Below, piece after piece: positions 12,401-23,420 of a DNA stretch of 64,000 bases (the stretch's first letter is position 1; each line of letters starts with the position of its first letter). Position numbers and translations under genes: made by a program. The notes below the pieces were generated by a model, which was given only the letters and a program-made list of their open reading frames with translations, was not told the origin of the DNA and searched no databases. This DNA comes from Hsuehochloa calcarea. Taxonomy: Eukaryota > Streptophyta > Magnoliopsida > Poales > Poaceae. The DNA lies in the NCBI GenBank assembly GCA_036346395.1, contig CM070604.1, positions 34,685,662 to 34,749,661 of the forward strand. The letters run 5' to 3'.

Positions 12401-13943
12401 TGAATCTAAATCTTGTGGTTAAACTTAATTCAAATCTGGACAAGTGGATGCTAGTGATGGTGCCTAGTGCGAGAATGGGAAATGTGGATGTCTTATGCAG
12501 GTTGATTAAGGACCGAACTCGACGGCCCAATTCAAGCACCAACGTATTTCCACATGCGATGTATGGTATTTGTTTGGTTAAGTAAAGGGTTAATATTATT
12601 GAGTTGGATACAGAGAGTAAGGATATGTGTATTGATTTCATATGGCATAGATGCTTAAGTCTTCGGGCCGTGTCGTATGCCATGTGGAACCTATATCAAT
12701 ATCAGATGTTCTTAGAAGGGTAAGGGCGTAGATGTGTTACATCGCATGTACGTACCTTGAGGCCCGATCATGTGTAATATGTGTGGCTAACACGAGTTTG
12801 CATTTAATTGACTGGGTCGGCATTCCCTGTACAACATGTGAACCTCGGTTGAATATATGCTATCAGTCGTTGTTTAAGCGGGATCAGTGTCACATGGGTC
12901 ATCCAACTCAATAGTGTTAACTTGTTGAAAAATACCGAATCTTAGTTTACCCGGCCGGCATACCAAAGGCAGTGTGCTATTATCCTAGGGGCTACGGGCT
13001 AACTAAGTCATGTGGGTAAAGATGTACACCCCTGCAGGGATTAAAACTATTCGAATAGCCGTGTCCACGGTTACGGGCAACGCTTGGATTGATGTCACCT
13101 GTATAGAATTTGCTCTCATTTGAGTTTTGGAAATTTCAATTTCGGCATGAGGAGGATCATGATTGGTTTGGTAATGATCAGTGATTATTATTGATACTGT
13201 TTATGCTTAGGTTCAATAACTTACTGTTTTTAGTCCAAATTGAATTATTAAAACTGCTTTGTCAATTGTTAGCAATTGTAGGTTAACAGGTATCGCTTTA
13301 TGCAAATTGAAACCATTAAGCCTTCTGTTGATAACCTTATGCATATAAAATTCTATTCCTTTGTATAGGTTCTCCTAAACACGTTCTTTTATTAGTTTGT
13401 GTAAGACTTGCTGAGTACCTTTCGTACTCAAGGTTTATGACCTCTTGTTGCAGGTGAGGATGGATACCTATATGAGATGCCCGTTAGCGCCGATCTGGGT
13501 GACGCTAACGAGTAATGCTAGTTCTAGCCTCCACGCAATAGCCTGCGGGATAATGGGGCCATTGGTGGTTTTACTTTTATGTTTTTGTTTCCGCTGTTGC
13601 TCTTTTTGTTAATGACCCAATGTCATCTGTTTTCATTCGGTATTGTAGCAACCTAGTGCTGTATCAACCGAATTTGGAGATGTAATTATTGATGTATAAT
13701 TATGTGAATGTATGACTTGTATGTGAATGATGCAATGTTGTTTTAGGATATATGTGCAATATTCACTGATCCTGGGAAATATTGCATGACATATATCCGA
13801 GAACCTGAATGTTGAAATTGTTACTTGTTATCATTATACTTTTAGTATGATTCTTAATAAAGGATTTGCACTGTTCCTTAAATAAGAATATTGCTATCAG
13901 TATAATTTTAATAAGGCACATTTCAATAATTGAGGGTCTCACA
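9407..13943 (+). repeat. Element A 3' LTR, 4.5 kb
   Basis: Starts TGTAATGATCTC at the purine tract and ends CTCACA at the junction with B's LTR. The part from 10624 is duplicated at 1-3331; 9407-10623 is seen only here. It carries the exon-like module (11997-12074), CTATTCGAATAG (13047-13058), the GAGTAC...GTACTC hairpin (13423-13439) and a TTGTTGCAG acceptor-like site near 13452. Open frames inside (such as 9441-9662 and 10211-10507) have no family resemblance. Confidence 0.95.
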
Positions 13944-16150
13944 ACGCTCTTCGTTCGTCCACGTCGATTTGATTTCTGAATTTCCCGAGAGGATTTATTT
14001 ATCAACTGAAAAATGTGATAACTTGTAAAATGCATAACTAATTCTTTTCAAATCCTTTTCGGTTGATTCAAATTTTGTTGGTTATGTTTTTAACTAGACT
14101 TTAATTTAAAAATGTTTCCAGACTCAGTATAGCTCCAGAAATTTTTGCTAATGAATAGTAGCATTTTTGATTTATAAAAGCTGAGCAAAATTGTTTTGGT
14201 CATATCTTTGGCATTAAGAATCCAAATCAATTGGTTCTTGTTGCTAAATTCATTATAAATCAAGACCTTGCTACTGTAAAAATTTTACAATTTTTGGAGG
14301 GAGTTTACTGTTGGGTCTTTGTATTTTATTCGTTCTTATCGGTTGCTTTTGCTTTCTCGTTAGGATCCGAAGAGCACATTCATAATATTGTTGATCCTCA
14401 GCAACACCTTGACCCACAGCAAGCAGGCAAGATATTTGATCATAAATGTCCCATTACTTTCAAAGTCTAATATCTTGTTTACAAATTATATGTATGCATT
14501 GCTTTTGTGTCCAATTATTTTTGCCCTGTTTAGAGGTAGCTATTCCTAATGCATTGTTGCCATTAAAATGTTATCCCCGCCACAACCATAAGTTATTATC
14601 TTCACGGTGAATTAGAGCCCGTGATTTAATTATGCTCTTTTCTTGTCTTTGCGATGTCATGCTTAGAAATGCTTAGCTACTGGTAGAATTGGGCGGTTAT
14701 CGACTTAGTCGATGACCTTGATCACACAAATCATTTTGTTTATTTTGGTTCAGCACCTTATGCTTGAGTTTTGTAAAACCGAAAATGAAACAAAATGATT
14801 TGACTTGGGCACAATGGCATGTTGGTGTGATTGTTGGGTGTGACAAGGAAAGGTGCCCAGGTCCCTAAGGACCGAAAATGTTGCTTGCGCCATTGATCCA
14901 AGTACTTTTGCGTACTAACCACATGAGGGTTATATGGGACCCCTCTTGACGTAGTACTTTGGCGTGTGTTATCTCCGAGTCGCAGGAGGGGTTGTGTGTG
15001 TTGTGTGAAACATGATATGTGTTCTCTGTGTTCTTGTGTTGGGTGTGCGGTGGTGGAGATTCCGGGTAGGCTCTCCACCTCGAGGAGCATTGTAGTTGTC
15101 CAAGGCTTTACCTGCGACGGGTAGTTGACCGAGGCTTTACAATGACTCCGACACAACGTATGGGTTTCTATCCATACGGGCGGCTCGTAGTTAATACACA
15201 TTATTGGAAATGTCTCGTAGGACTTAGTCATGTGCTTGGCATACCAAAGGAAGTGTGCTTAATCATGTGGCAAAAGGCGGTCGACATGTGGGTAAGTTGG
15301 TACACCCTGCAGGGATAAAACTATTCGAATAGCCTCGTCCTAGGTTATGGACACGCTTGGAGATTTCCCGCAAGATCTAGACTTCAACAACTGTTTTTGG
15401 TTTTAAATTAAAATTTGACATGGTTGGCATGAATGGGTAATTCATGCTATTGTTGTGGTGACTAATGGTTTAGTCACTTCGGATCTGCTTTTCTCGTTGT
15501 TGATACTTGATTACTACTGTTTGTATCAAATAAAATCAGATTTGTTAAATTGCTTTCAATCTATTACATTATTGCAAATAAAACTTGCTTTATGCTAAAA
15601 AAAAAATTTGAGTCCTAACCTGCTCCACTTAAATAAGCTTGCATGTAGCTATTGCATAGATCTGTTATCATTCTTATATATCTTGCGAGTACATTCAAAG
15701 TACTCACCCGCTTTTCTTTGAAATGCTTTTGTTTGCAGAGGAAGAAGGTGAGCCCCAAGGGCCTCACTTTTGTGAGTTGTGCTGTGGATTCGACGACTAG
15801 CCTGGCGGTCCGGTCGGTTGCCTTGTGGGTTAAAGGCACACTGATTGGCTCTTTTGTTTTATAGCCATCTTATGGCACTTTTGCTTCCGCTATTAAATTT
15901 CTTTATGTATTTGTCATTTGGCCGGTCGGCCCCTCTTTTGTAATGACTATCCTTTATTTATGTTATCTTTGGATTGTTGTTTATGTTTCGGTTCTATGTG
16001 GATGAATGGAATTGATGCATGAACTTTGTAAAGAGGTGTGTATCTTGCACTGGGAAGTATACATGTCTCGAGTCTCGGATTATCTGATTTGTGATGCTAG
16101 GACCAAGTGGATGGTTAAGCATTACAAGCCGGATAAACCGGGGTCTCACA
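13944..16150 (+). repeat. Element B 5' LTR (right part)
   Basis: Corresponds to 23414-25270 in the 3' LTR, except that the 3' copy has lost about 374 bp equivalent to 15163-15536. It contains the exon-like module (14364-14426), CTATTCGAATAG (15321-15332), the hairpin GAGTAC-7-GTACTC (15687-15705), a TTTGCAG acceptor-like site at about 15740 and the GGGTCTCACA end. A 79-codon open frame (14231-14470, repeated at 23701-23940) crosses the exon-like module. Confidence 0.93.
14364..14426 (+). other. Exon-like module in B 5' LTR
   Basis: Follows CTTTCTCGTTAG and ends CAG|GCAAGA. It encodes an acidic stretch with DPQQHLDPQQ. The 3' LTR copy (23834-23896) has CGTGCAAGA at the donor. The D counterpart begins at 34761 with the same GGATCC start. 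Confidence 0.45.
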
Positions 16151-16155
16151 AGGTT

Positions 16156-16167
16156 TGGTATCAGAGC
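16156..16167 (+). promoter_or_regulatory. Primer-binding site of B
   Basis: TGGTATCAGAGC starts 5 bases after the LTR end. It is the plant initiator tRNA-Met complement used by most Ty3/gypsy and Ty1/copia elements to start minus-strand synthesis. Confidence 0.93.
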
Positions 16168-17041
16168 CATACTGACCGTAGTAACCCAAGTTGGTCGTCT
16201 TTTAGGATATTTTGGAAAATACTATTTTCAAAGTATCAAATGATTTTTGAAAGCTTAAGGAATTCTCAGATTTTATTCCTTACCTATCTTAGCTTTCTCT
16301 TCTCATCTTACTCTAATTTGAGTTTTGAAAGTTGTTTTCCTCTCATCTCCTTTTCAAAGATAGTGTTATCGATTAAATGGGTTTTGGGAACCACTGAGTT
16401 TGGCAAATTGAAGTTCTTAGGGTTTTGAAGTTTCTGGACTGAAGGTTTCGGCTAGAGGCTTGGATGCGGAATCTGAACAAAGACGCTTCAATTTCAGACG
16501 AAGCTCAATGGTTTCTGATAGGACCACTGAGCTTGGCAAATTGAAATGTGCCAGGTTTTGAAGTTTCTAGAATGGAAGACTTCGGCTGGAAGCTTGGATG
16601 CGAAATCGCTACAGCAACCTCAATTTCCGGACAGCAAGCTCGATGGTTTCTAATGGGGTAGAAAATGAGAGGATAATCAACTAAAACTTGTGGGGTTAAA
16701 AAGGGTAAGATGTGATACTAGTTGGCTATGTATCTAACACTATTCTCGCTGATTTAGCCTTGATCTTAAGTGGTATTAGATCTTACCTTGACCTTCTGAT
16801 TTTTATCTTCTCAAACAATTACTCGTTCATTCAATACGGGTTAGTTGCATTGGGGAGTTGAGCTTTGGTTTTATGATTCCTTGCCGTTTTTGGAGTCTTT
16901 TTGTAAACCTGCCTAAGTTTATACACATACTGGTTTTGGCTTTCGGTTAGGGTGATATTCCATTCCCCTAGTCGCTAGCTTTTCGCTTTCTTTCGGCTTT
17001 TAATCTTTGAGTCTAGTTTTAACCAAAGTTTCTTGTAACAG
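16168..17041 (+). other. Element B leader
   Basis: Untranslated 870-bp leader. It contains a diverged internal repeat: a CCACTGAG...TTGGCAAATTGAAG block near 16390 recurs near 16525, followed in each case by a TCGGCT...GCTTGGATGCG segment. The frame 16006-16428 straddles the LTR end and is not a gene. Confidence 0.6.
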
Positions 17042-18093
17042 ATGGCGGGACTTTTCGTAGCGGCCAAGGCGATCACCGGTCGGGGCGAGGATCTTCCTCC
17101 TCCTCCGACCATGGCCGAGGTCCTTCTTGAGATCGAGCGCAACCGTGCAGAGGACGGAGGGTTCTTACGGGCGTCATCACGCGCAACACTTCCGCCCTTT
17201 CGGTGCTTCGTGATCCGGCAAGGGGTGGACACCACCGCGTGGGGACTTGCGGAGTTTCTTCGCACCCACCCCTCGTTCTCCAGTCGAGGACCGCTTGACG
17301 CAGACGGTCGCCGTCGCTCGTGGAGCGGAAGCTTCGCGATAGCGCAGATGCGTGGAGCACGAGAAGCGCTGCTTGCATCACACCACCGGAGGGTGCAGCT
17401 TTGTCTTGGTGGGAGAGCTTTCTCGCCATGCAGCCTGACGGTCACACCGTCACTTGGGAGGAGTTCCGTACTGCCTTCCGCCGCTCTCATATTCCTTCCG
17501 GCTTGATGAAGCTGAAGAAGAAGGAATTCTTGTCGCTCAGGCAAGGGCGTCGTTCATCCGCTGAGTATCTTTACGAGTTCAACCATTTGGCTCGTTATGC
17601 TCCGGAGGAGGTGGCCACTGATGAGGCCAAGCAGGAGAAGTTCAAGGATGGTTTGTCCGAGGAGCTTCAGGACAAGCTATCCATCGTCGACTTTCCGGAT
17701 TTCCAGGCCTTGGTGGACAAGGCCATCGTTCTTGAAAGCACGCGGGATAGCACTTGTGGATTCCATAGCGCAAGTGGGAGGCCCACAAGTCGTGCCAGCC
17801 GCCTCTTTCCGCTCGTGTTGGGCGGTCTCGGGGTCCGTCCTCGCCTTGAAGACCCAGAGGCCGTCAGCACCTGTTCTTCGCCCTTCGCAGGCCGTGCCCC
17901 AATCACGTGCACCTGCGAGTCAGCCAGGAGGCCTCCGCACAGCCGCGGATGTCACCTGCTTCTTCTGCAACAACAAGGGGCATTATGCGAACCAATGCCC
18001 CAAGAAGGCGAGACCCCTCGTCCTAATGGAGGACGGGCCAGAGGTGGTTCTTCTCAGGACTGAAGATAGTCCCTACTACCCAAGGCGTGGGTA
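17042..18093 (+). pseudogene. gag: Element B gag (two frameshifts), zinc knuckle intact
   Basis: The start at 17042 follows CTTGTAACAG and opens MAGLFVAAKA. The N-terminus reads LAEFLRTHPSFSS up to about 17280, then the frame changes. ERKLRDSADAW...GAALSWWESFLAMQPDGHTVTWEEFRTAFRRSHIP is the retrotransposon gag domain, with LKLKKKEFLSLRQG-type and YLYEFNHLARYAPEEV segments (17320-17750). A second shift near 17750 precedes the nucleocapsid with an intact CFFCNNKGHYANQC knuckle (about 17959-18000). The nucleocapsid frame stops at 18092-18094, and the protease frame opens there. Confidence 0.88.
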
Positions 18094-19023
18094 GTGGTCG
18101 AGTCAACCTCATCTCGTGGAGGAGGCACAGAGGCACCGGCGTCGTCTTTGCCGGGTACACTTTCCGTTAACTTTCATTCTGCTACTGTTTTGTTTGATTC
18201 AGGAGCATCTCATTCTTTTGTTTCTGAGTCTTTTGCTGCTATTAGTGAGCTCCTCTTTACTCCATTGTTGGTCCCATTGCTCATTCGCTCTCCGGGTTCG
18301 GAGTTGAGGGCTGAATCTGAGTGTAGGGATGTCCCAATTGAGATCGAGGGAGTAAGATTCCTTGCGAATCTTATCCTCCTCCATTCAGCAAGTCTAGATG
18401 TAATTCTTGGTATGGATTGGTTGTCTCAGCATAAGGGACAAATCGATTGCGCCAAGAAGTGTGTCTCTCTATCTAGCCTTTCCGTGGCGAGGTTAAGCTT
18501 CGCCAAGTCGCTAGGTCCGCATCTTTTCGCGCTTGAAGCGAAGCCTGCTTTAGGTATTGGTGAAGTCCCCACAGTTCGTGACTTCATTGATGTCTTTCCT
18601 GAAGATCTTCCCGGGATGCCACCAGTTCGAGATCTCGAGTTTGTCATCGAGTTGGTTCCCGGTACTGCCCCGATTTCAAAGAGGCATTATCGGATGCCAC
18701 CGAACGAGTTGGTGGAGTTGAAGAAGCAACTGAATGAGCTGCAAGAAAAAGGTTTCATCCGCCCTAGCTCATCTCCGTGGGGTTGTCCGGCAATCTTCGT
18801 AAAGAAGAAAGACAATACTTTGCGCATGTGCGTTGATTACCGTCCGCTTAATGAGGTAACGGTAAAGAACAAGTATCCATTGCCCCGCATTGATGATCTC
18901 TTTGATCAATTAACTGGAGCCCGAGTATTCTCCAAGATTGATTTGAGAATGGGATATCATCAAGTTCGGATCGACCGAGGATATTCAAAAGACGGCTTTC
19001 TCTACTCGCTACGGCTTGTATGA
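18094..19023 (+). pseudogene. pol: Element B protease and N-terminal reverse transcriptase
   Basis: A 309-codon open stretch. Protease: VLFDSGASHSFV with catalytic Asp at residue 35 (18196-18198), then the flap and VILGMDWLSQH. After a linker with VRDFIDVFPEDLPGMPPVR come the RT fingers (KKDNTLRMCVDYRPLNEVTVKNKYPLPRIDD in part) and the first catalytic block KIDLRMGYHQVRI. One base is lost near 18978 (in D the same site reads RPEDIPKTAF), which ends the frame at 19023. The protease looks intact as a domain. Confidence 0.92.
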
Positions 19024-19300
19024 GTATACCGTAATGTCTTTTGGCTTAACCAATGCTCCCGCCTTGTTCATGAACCTCATGAATTCGGTATTCATGGAGT
19101 ATTTGGATAAGTTTGTCGTGGTCTTCATCGATGATATTCTTATCTATTCTAAGAACGATGAGGAACATGATGAGCATCTGAGGCTCGTGTTAGGCAAGCC
19201 GTGAGCCCCACCGTGTATGCGAGTTCGATGAAGTGCGCGTTACGGTTGAAGGAAGTGGCCTTCTGGGTCATGTTCTTTCAGCAGGAGGCGTAGCCGTTGA
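19016..19300 (+). pseudogene. pol: Element B reverse transcriptase palm
   Basis: The frame resumes at 19016 with EYTVMSFGLTNAPALFMN, then FVVVFIDDILIYSK with the catalytic FIDD at 19124-19135. It breaks again at 19200, where B reads GAGCCCCACCG and D reads GAGCATCAGCTG, and at 19241, where B has TTACGG for D's TTCTGG. Both breaks lie on CAG/CTG sites. Confidence 0.88.
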
Positions 19301-19967
19301 TCCTAGTAAGATCAGCGATGTTCTTTCTTGGTGTCGACCTACTTGATAACCGAAGTGCGGAGTTTTCTCGGTTTAGCGGGATATTATCGCCGTTTTATCG
19401 AGAACTTCTCCAAGGTCGCGAAGCCGATGACGGAGTTGCTCAAGAAGGACAAGAAATTCTTGTGGTCCGATGCCTGTGAGGAAAGCTTCCAATTACTCAA
19501 GAAGCGTTTGACCACCGCTCCGCCCTTGTTCTTCCCGATATTCATCGGTTTCGATGTCTTTTGCGACGCTTCGTCGAGGACTCGGTTGTGTCCTTATGCA
19601 AGAAGGCAAGGTAGTGGCCTATGCATCAAGGCAATTGAGACCTCATGAACTCAACTACCCTACCCATGACTTGGAATTGGCTGCGGTGATTCATGCACTT
19701 AAGATTTGGCGACATTACCTAATCGGTAATCGTTGTGAAGTGTATTCGGATCACAAAAGCCTAAAGTATTTGTTCACCCAACCAGATCTGAACCTCAGGC
19801 AAAAGAGATGGTTGGAGTTGGTCAAAGATTATGACATGGGTATTCACTACCATCCGGGCAAGGCTAATGTCGTTGCCGATGCGCTCAGTCGCAGAGCGCA
19901 TTGCAATGCCTTGTTGCTCGGGGGACGTCAACCCACCCTACGGAGGAATTTCAGCGTCTCAACTTAG
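19301..19967 (+). pseudogene. pol: Element B RNase H
   Basis: 19328-19648 gives EVRSFLGLAGYYRRFIENFSKVAKPMTELLKKDKKFLWSDACEESF in part, and 19554-19967 gives the RNase H core: GLGCVLMQEGKVVAYASRQ, LELAAVIHALKIWRHYL, EVYSDHKSLKYLF and HPGKANVVADALSRR. The FCDAS catalytic Asp segment sits across the frame change near 19560. Otherwise the domain is well preserved. Confidence 0.88.
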
Positions 19968-20900
19968 GTTTGGTTGAGCGTGGTTCCCTCATTGCCTTGG
20001 TTGTGCAACCAACCTTGGTAGATCGGATTAAGGTCGCCAAAGAATCGGATCTTTGGAATAAGCGCGTCAAGGAAAATGTCAAGAACGGAACAGCCAAGTG
20101 CTTCTCTGAGGATGAGCATGGTGTTGTAAGGTTCGGGCAGCGCCTTGTGGTTCCAAAGGACATGGAACTGCGGGATTTGATTCTCCGCGAGGCCCATGAT
20201 TCGCCTTTGTCTATCCATCCCGGGGCCACAAAGATGTATCAAGATCTCCGTCAGAGATTTTGGTGGACCCGAATGAAGAGGGAGATTGCGAAGTTCGTTG
20301 CCGAGTGCGACGTGTGTCGTCGTGTCAAGGCCGAGCATCGGCGTCAGCGAGCTTGCTTGACCTTTGCCTATTCGGAATGGAAGTGGGATTCGATCGGGAT
20401 GGACTTTATCACCGGTCCGCCCACGTCACAAAGGGAATGATGCTATCCGGGTAATTATTGATCGATTAACCAAAGTGGCACATTTTCTTCGATCAAGACC
20501 AAGCTTCGTGCCGATCGTCTAGCCGAGCTCTCGTCTCGTGATTGTAAGCTTGCATGGTGTGCCAAAGATGATCATTTCGACCGTGGTTCACTATTTACCT
20601 CCGGTTTTGGCATGGTGCGCAAGAAGCTATGGGCACTCGTCTTTCTTTCGATTCGACATATCATCCTCAAGCGATGGCGGTGAAAAGAGTCAACCAAGTG
20701 TTGGAAGACATGCTCCGTGCTTGTGTTCTCTCCTATGGAAAGAATTGGGAGAAATGCTTACCATTTGCCGAGTTTTCCTACAACAACAGCTTTCAAACCA
20801 GTCTCGGCATGTCACCCTTCGAGGCCTTATACGGGAGAAAGTGCGAACCCGTTGAATTGGTCGGAGGCAGGCGAAGACCTTTCTTTGGCGGACTCGATCG
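19968..20900 (+). pseudogene. pol: Element B integrase (core broken)
   Basis: 19901-20440 carries the HHCC zinc domain (REAHDSPLSIHPGATKMY, then CDVCRRVKAEH) and the first core block DSIGMDFITGPP. From 20440 the core is shifted: VIIDRLTKVAHF and LHGVPKMIIS are seen in different frames and the second Asp motif is damaged (ISTVVHYLPP). 20629-20904 restores STYHPQ...RVNQVLEDMLRACVLSYGKNWEKCLPFAEFSYNNSFQ and EALYGRKCEP. Confidence 0.87.
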
Positions 20901-21427
20901 ATGAGGCCGAGAGTCAAGTCCGACTTATTCGTGATCGTTTGCGCCGCGACTCAATCCGAGCAAAAGAGCTACGCGGATCGCCGTCGTCGTGAGTTGAGCT
21001 TTGAGCCTAATGACTTTGTTTATCTCAAAGTCTCTCCTTTGAAGGGCCATCAGCGTTTCGGCGTCAAGGGCAAGTTAGCTCCTCGATATGTTGGTCCTTA
21101 CCGTGTTATCGAGAAGAAAGGGGCCGTGTGCCTATAAGTTGGAATTGCCACCGCACTTGAAGGGTACATGATGTTTTCCATGTGTCCCAACTAAAGAAGT
21201 GTCTCCGTGTTCCAACTGAGGAAGCTCCGTTGGAAACTCTTGATGTCCAAGAAGATTTGACCTATCGCGAGCACCCTGTTCGCATACTCGAGGAGGCTGA
21301 ACGAAGAACGAGGAATAAAACCATCAGATTCCTCAAAGTTCAGTGGTCAAACCATTCCGAGGATGAGGCTACTTGGGAAAGGGAAGATCGTCTCCGTGCA
21401 GACTATCCATCTTTCTTTACCGAGTGA
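20901..21427 (+). pseudogene. pol: Element B integrase C-terminus and chromodomain
   Basis: 20901-21137 encodes SYADRRRRELSFEPNDFVYLKVSP and GVKGKLAPRYVGPYRVIEKKG, the GPY/F module. 21182-21427 encodes VSQLKKCLRVP, then a complete chromodomain: EHPVRILEEAERRTRNKTIRFLKVQW, HSEDEATWERED, ending YPSFFTE and a stop. A one-base change near 21125 separates the two parts. A chromodomain of this type places B in the chromovirus branch (Tekay-like). Confidence 0.9.
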
Positions 21428-21453
21428 GCCAAATCTCGGGACGAGATTTTTGT

Positions 21454-21468
21454 AAGGGGGGGAGGTTT
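21454..21468 (+). promoter_or_regulatory. Polypurine tract of B
   Basis: AAGGGGGGAGGTTT immediately before TGTAACATCCC; plus-strand primer site. Confidence 0.9.
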
Positions 21469-22079
21469 TGTAACATCCCAAAATTGGGTTTATGTTTCAA
21501 ATGTAATAAAAATGAGGAGAAATTAAAACTTTTCCTCTGATCTTGATTTTTGTAATCAGTTCCATAATTTTTGTAAAGAAATTATGTGAAATCAAAAATC
21601 AACTTGCCATTTGGCCACCAACACAAATCTCCTTCATGAAAATCTTGTGCCCAACCTTTGAAGATAATTTTCATTGAACCTAGGAGTGATGTTTAACACC
21701 TCAGAATTATTTCATAATTTTCAGAAATTATTTGATAATTTTTTAGACAAGTCAAACATTAGTCAAACTCCTAATTAAGCCTTCTGAAATTTTTAGAGAC
21801 AAATGCAGTGGATAAAAGTCTCTGAAAATTTTATATAAGGTTCCTTCTTACATCAAGAAGCTCCAGTTAAAATTTCATAATTTTTGGAGTTTGTTTGCTA
21901 TCCCAAATAATTCCCCAAAAATCAGTGATTCAAATTCAAACCCTAACTGGTTGTCACTGTTCCTCGGGTTCGAACCAGACTCGGGTTCGAACCAGACTCG
22001 GGCTCGAGCCAATGGACAAGGTCCAATCAACTAACTGCACCGACTCAGCCTCATCGGGCGCGTTCAATTTCGACCGTTA

Positions 22080-23420
22080 GATCTCGATCGTGCGGTCTGC
22101 GCTCGAGGTGACGTTCGGACCGCCAATCCTCCCCTCTGCTCCGAACCGTTCATCTGAAGATCAGCGGCTCCGAAAAGAGGAAACGTTCGGACCGCCGAAC
22201 GCCTCACGCAGCGTGAACCGTAGGATCCAAATCAACGGCCCGAGATCAATCGCGCGATCGAATCGTTATCAGCGACCCGTTCTTTTTCAGCCGTCCGATT
22301 AAAATCCAACGGCTGATCTCTTTCGTCTTCCTCCGTCGCTCGCTCGCGAAGTCAACGATGGCGGTGAAAATTGCAGAGCGTAGCAGCGTCGGGTCACCTC
22401 AGCTTTTGGCCAACGACTCTCAGCATTTAATGCCCCCGTTTCACCGCCCCCATAGTCGTCGTCCCCACTGATTTCACTTGCTCCCATCGCTCTCAGCCGC
22501 CCCCACCCGTGAGCTCACCATTTACTTGCCGTTGCTCTCTTCTTGCTTCTTCGGCCTAGAAAACTCCTCTAGTGGCTTCCTTATCTTTCTTTGAACACCC
22601 TTGAGCTCCAGAGCCACTGTTAGTGCATTGTTTGAGCTCAATTTCGAGTTTGCACCTTCGGTCGCCATTGCCGAGCTTCAAAGTTCTTCGGTGAAAGTGG
22701 TGATCCGGTTTCTCTCGCTCAAATTATTTGCTGCCCCTGCTTCCTCTCCTCTCTGTGAGCAATAACCCTCACTCAATTTCTCGTTTGCTTGCAGAGAGCA
22801 GATCAATTTCGGTTTTCCCCCAAATTCGGCTGAAAACCTTCAATTTAAATCTCGGCTCGGGTAAGTCCTCCATTGCTCGATTCCTTGCTGCTGTAGATGC
22901 GCATTAGTATTAGGATCATTTTGGTGCTCTTGGTTAGCATAGCCGTGCTCTAGATCGCCGGCGTTTAGCGGAGATCCTCTCTGCTTCTGCCCGGACGAGG
23001 CGCGGGTCGTCTTTTGTCGATGACTCGGACCGTCGATCTTGATCGACGGCCCATAGCGAAGAGCGTTCAACGCAGCCCGCAAGGCTCGATTCATCGTGAA
23101 CCGTTGGATCCGATCCAACGGTTGACGTTTAGGGTTTCAGCGGCGCGCGCTGCATCATAGCGGAGTTTGGACCGTTGGATCCAAGATCGACGGTCCCGAT
23201 TTGAGTGAACGTTCGGACCGCCCGAAAGGTTCGATCCGTGTGGACCGTTGGATCCAAGATCAACGGCTCCTACGCGTGTGAACGTTCGGACCGCCCGAAC
23301 GTCCTGATCCACGTGGACCGTTGGATCCAGATCCAACGGTGAACGTTTAGGGTTTGTGAATCCCGCGCGCTCGCGCGTTGCTCCGTGAACGCGGACCGTT
23401 GGATCCAAGATCGACGCTCT
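22080..23420 (+). repeat. CpG-rich palindromic repeat field in B 3' LTR
   Basis: Two motif types alternate: ACGTTCGGACCGCC(C)GAACG-like imperfect palindromes (near 22111, 22188, 23212 and 23281) and GGACCGTTGGATCCAAGATC-like blocks (near 23166, 23241, 23321 and 23394). Equivalents occur in D at 32990-33150, 34120-34300, 41215-41400 and 42360-42530. Confidence 0.85.
22557..22563 (+). promoter_or_regulatory. Altered TATA box in B 3' LTR
   Basis: CTAGAAAACTCC stands where both D LTRs have CTATAAAACTCC in an otherwise matching context (33431 and 41686). The change TATAAAA to TAGAAAA would be expected to weaken a promoter. That D's box is the core promoter is inferred from sequence. Confidence 0.5.

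Larger units (their letters stand above)
1..13943 (+). mobile_element. Element A: degenerate Ty3/gypsy chromovirus (Tekay-like), left end off-window
   Basis: The 3.3 kb at 1-3331 recur at 10624-13943, and between them lie gag, protease, reverse transcriptase, RNase H, integrase and chromodomain remnants in gypsy order. The 3' LTR starts TGTAATGATC after a purine tract and ends CTCACA, so the pair fits TG...CA ends. About 1217 bp of the 5' LTR is missing to the left of the window. The right flank (13944 on) continues the LTR of element B, and B's other LTR shows the unoccupied site at 23414-23418, so A inserted into B's 5' LTR; the expected target duplication is ACGCT. Almost every coding domain is frameshifted, which makes A the most damaged element here. 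Confidence 0.93.

Noticed and set aside
14231..14470. 79-codon open frame present in both B LTRs
   Set aside because: The N-terminal part is AT-rich LTR sequence with no counterpart frame in D; identity between copies follows from LTR duplication. Only the exon-like part is kept as a finding.
16156..16167. tRNA-like sequence after LTRs (also 36524 and 54008)
   Set aside because: It is only the 12-base complement of the initiator tRNA-Met 3' end, the primer-binding site, not a tRNA gene.
17042..17506. Treating B's first gag frame as the complete protein
   Set aside because: Capsid homology moves to another frame near 17300, so the end of this frame is an artefact of a frameshift.
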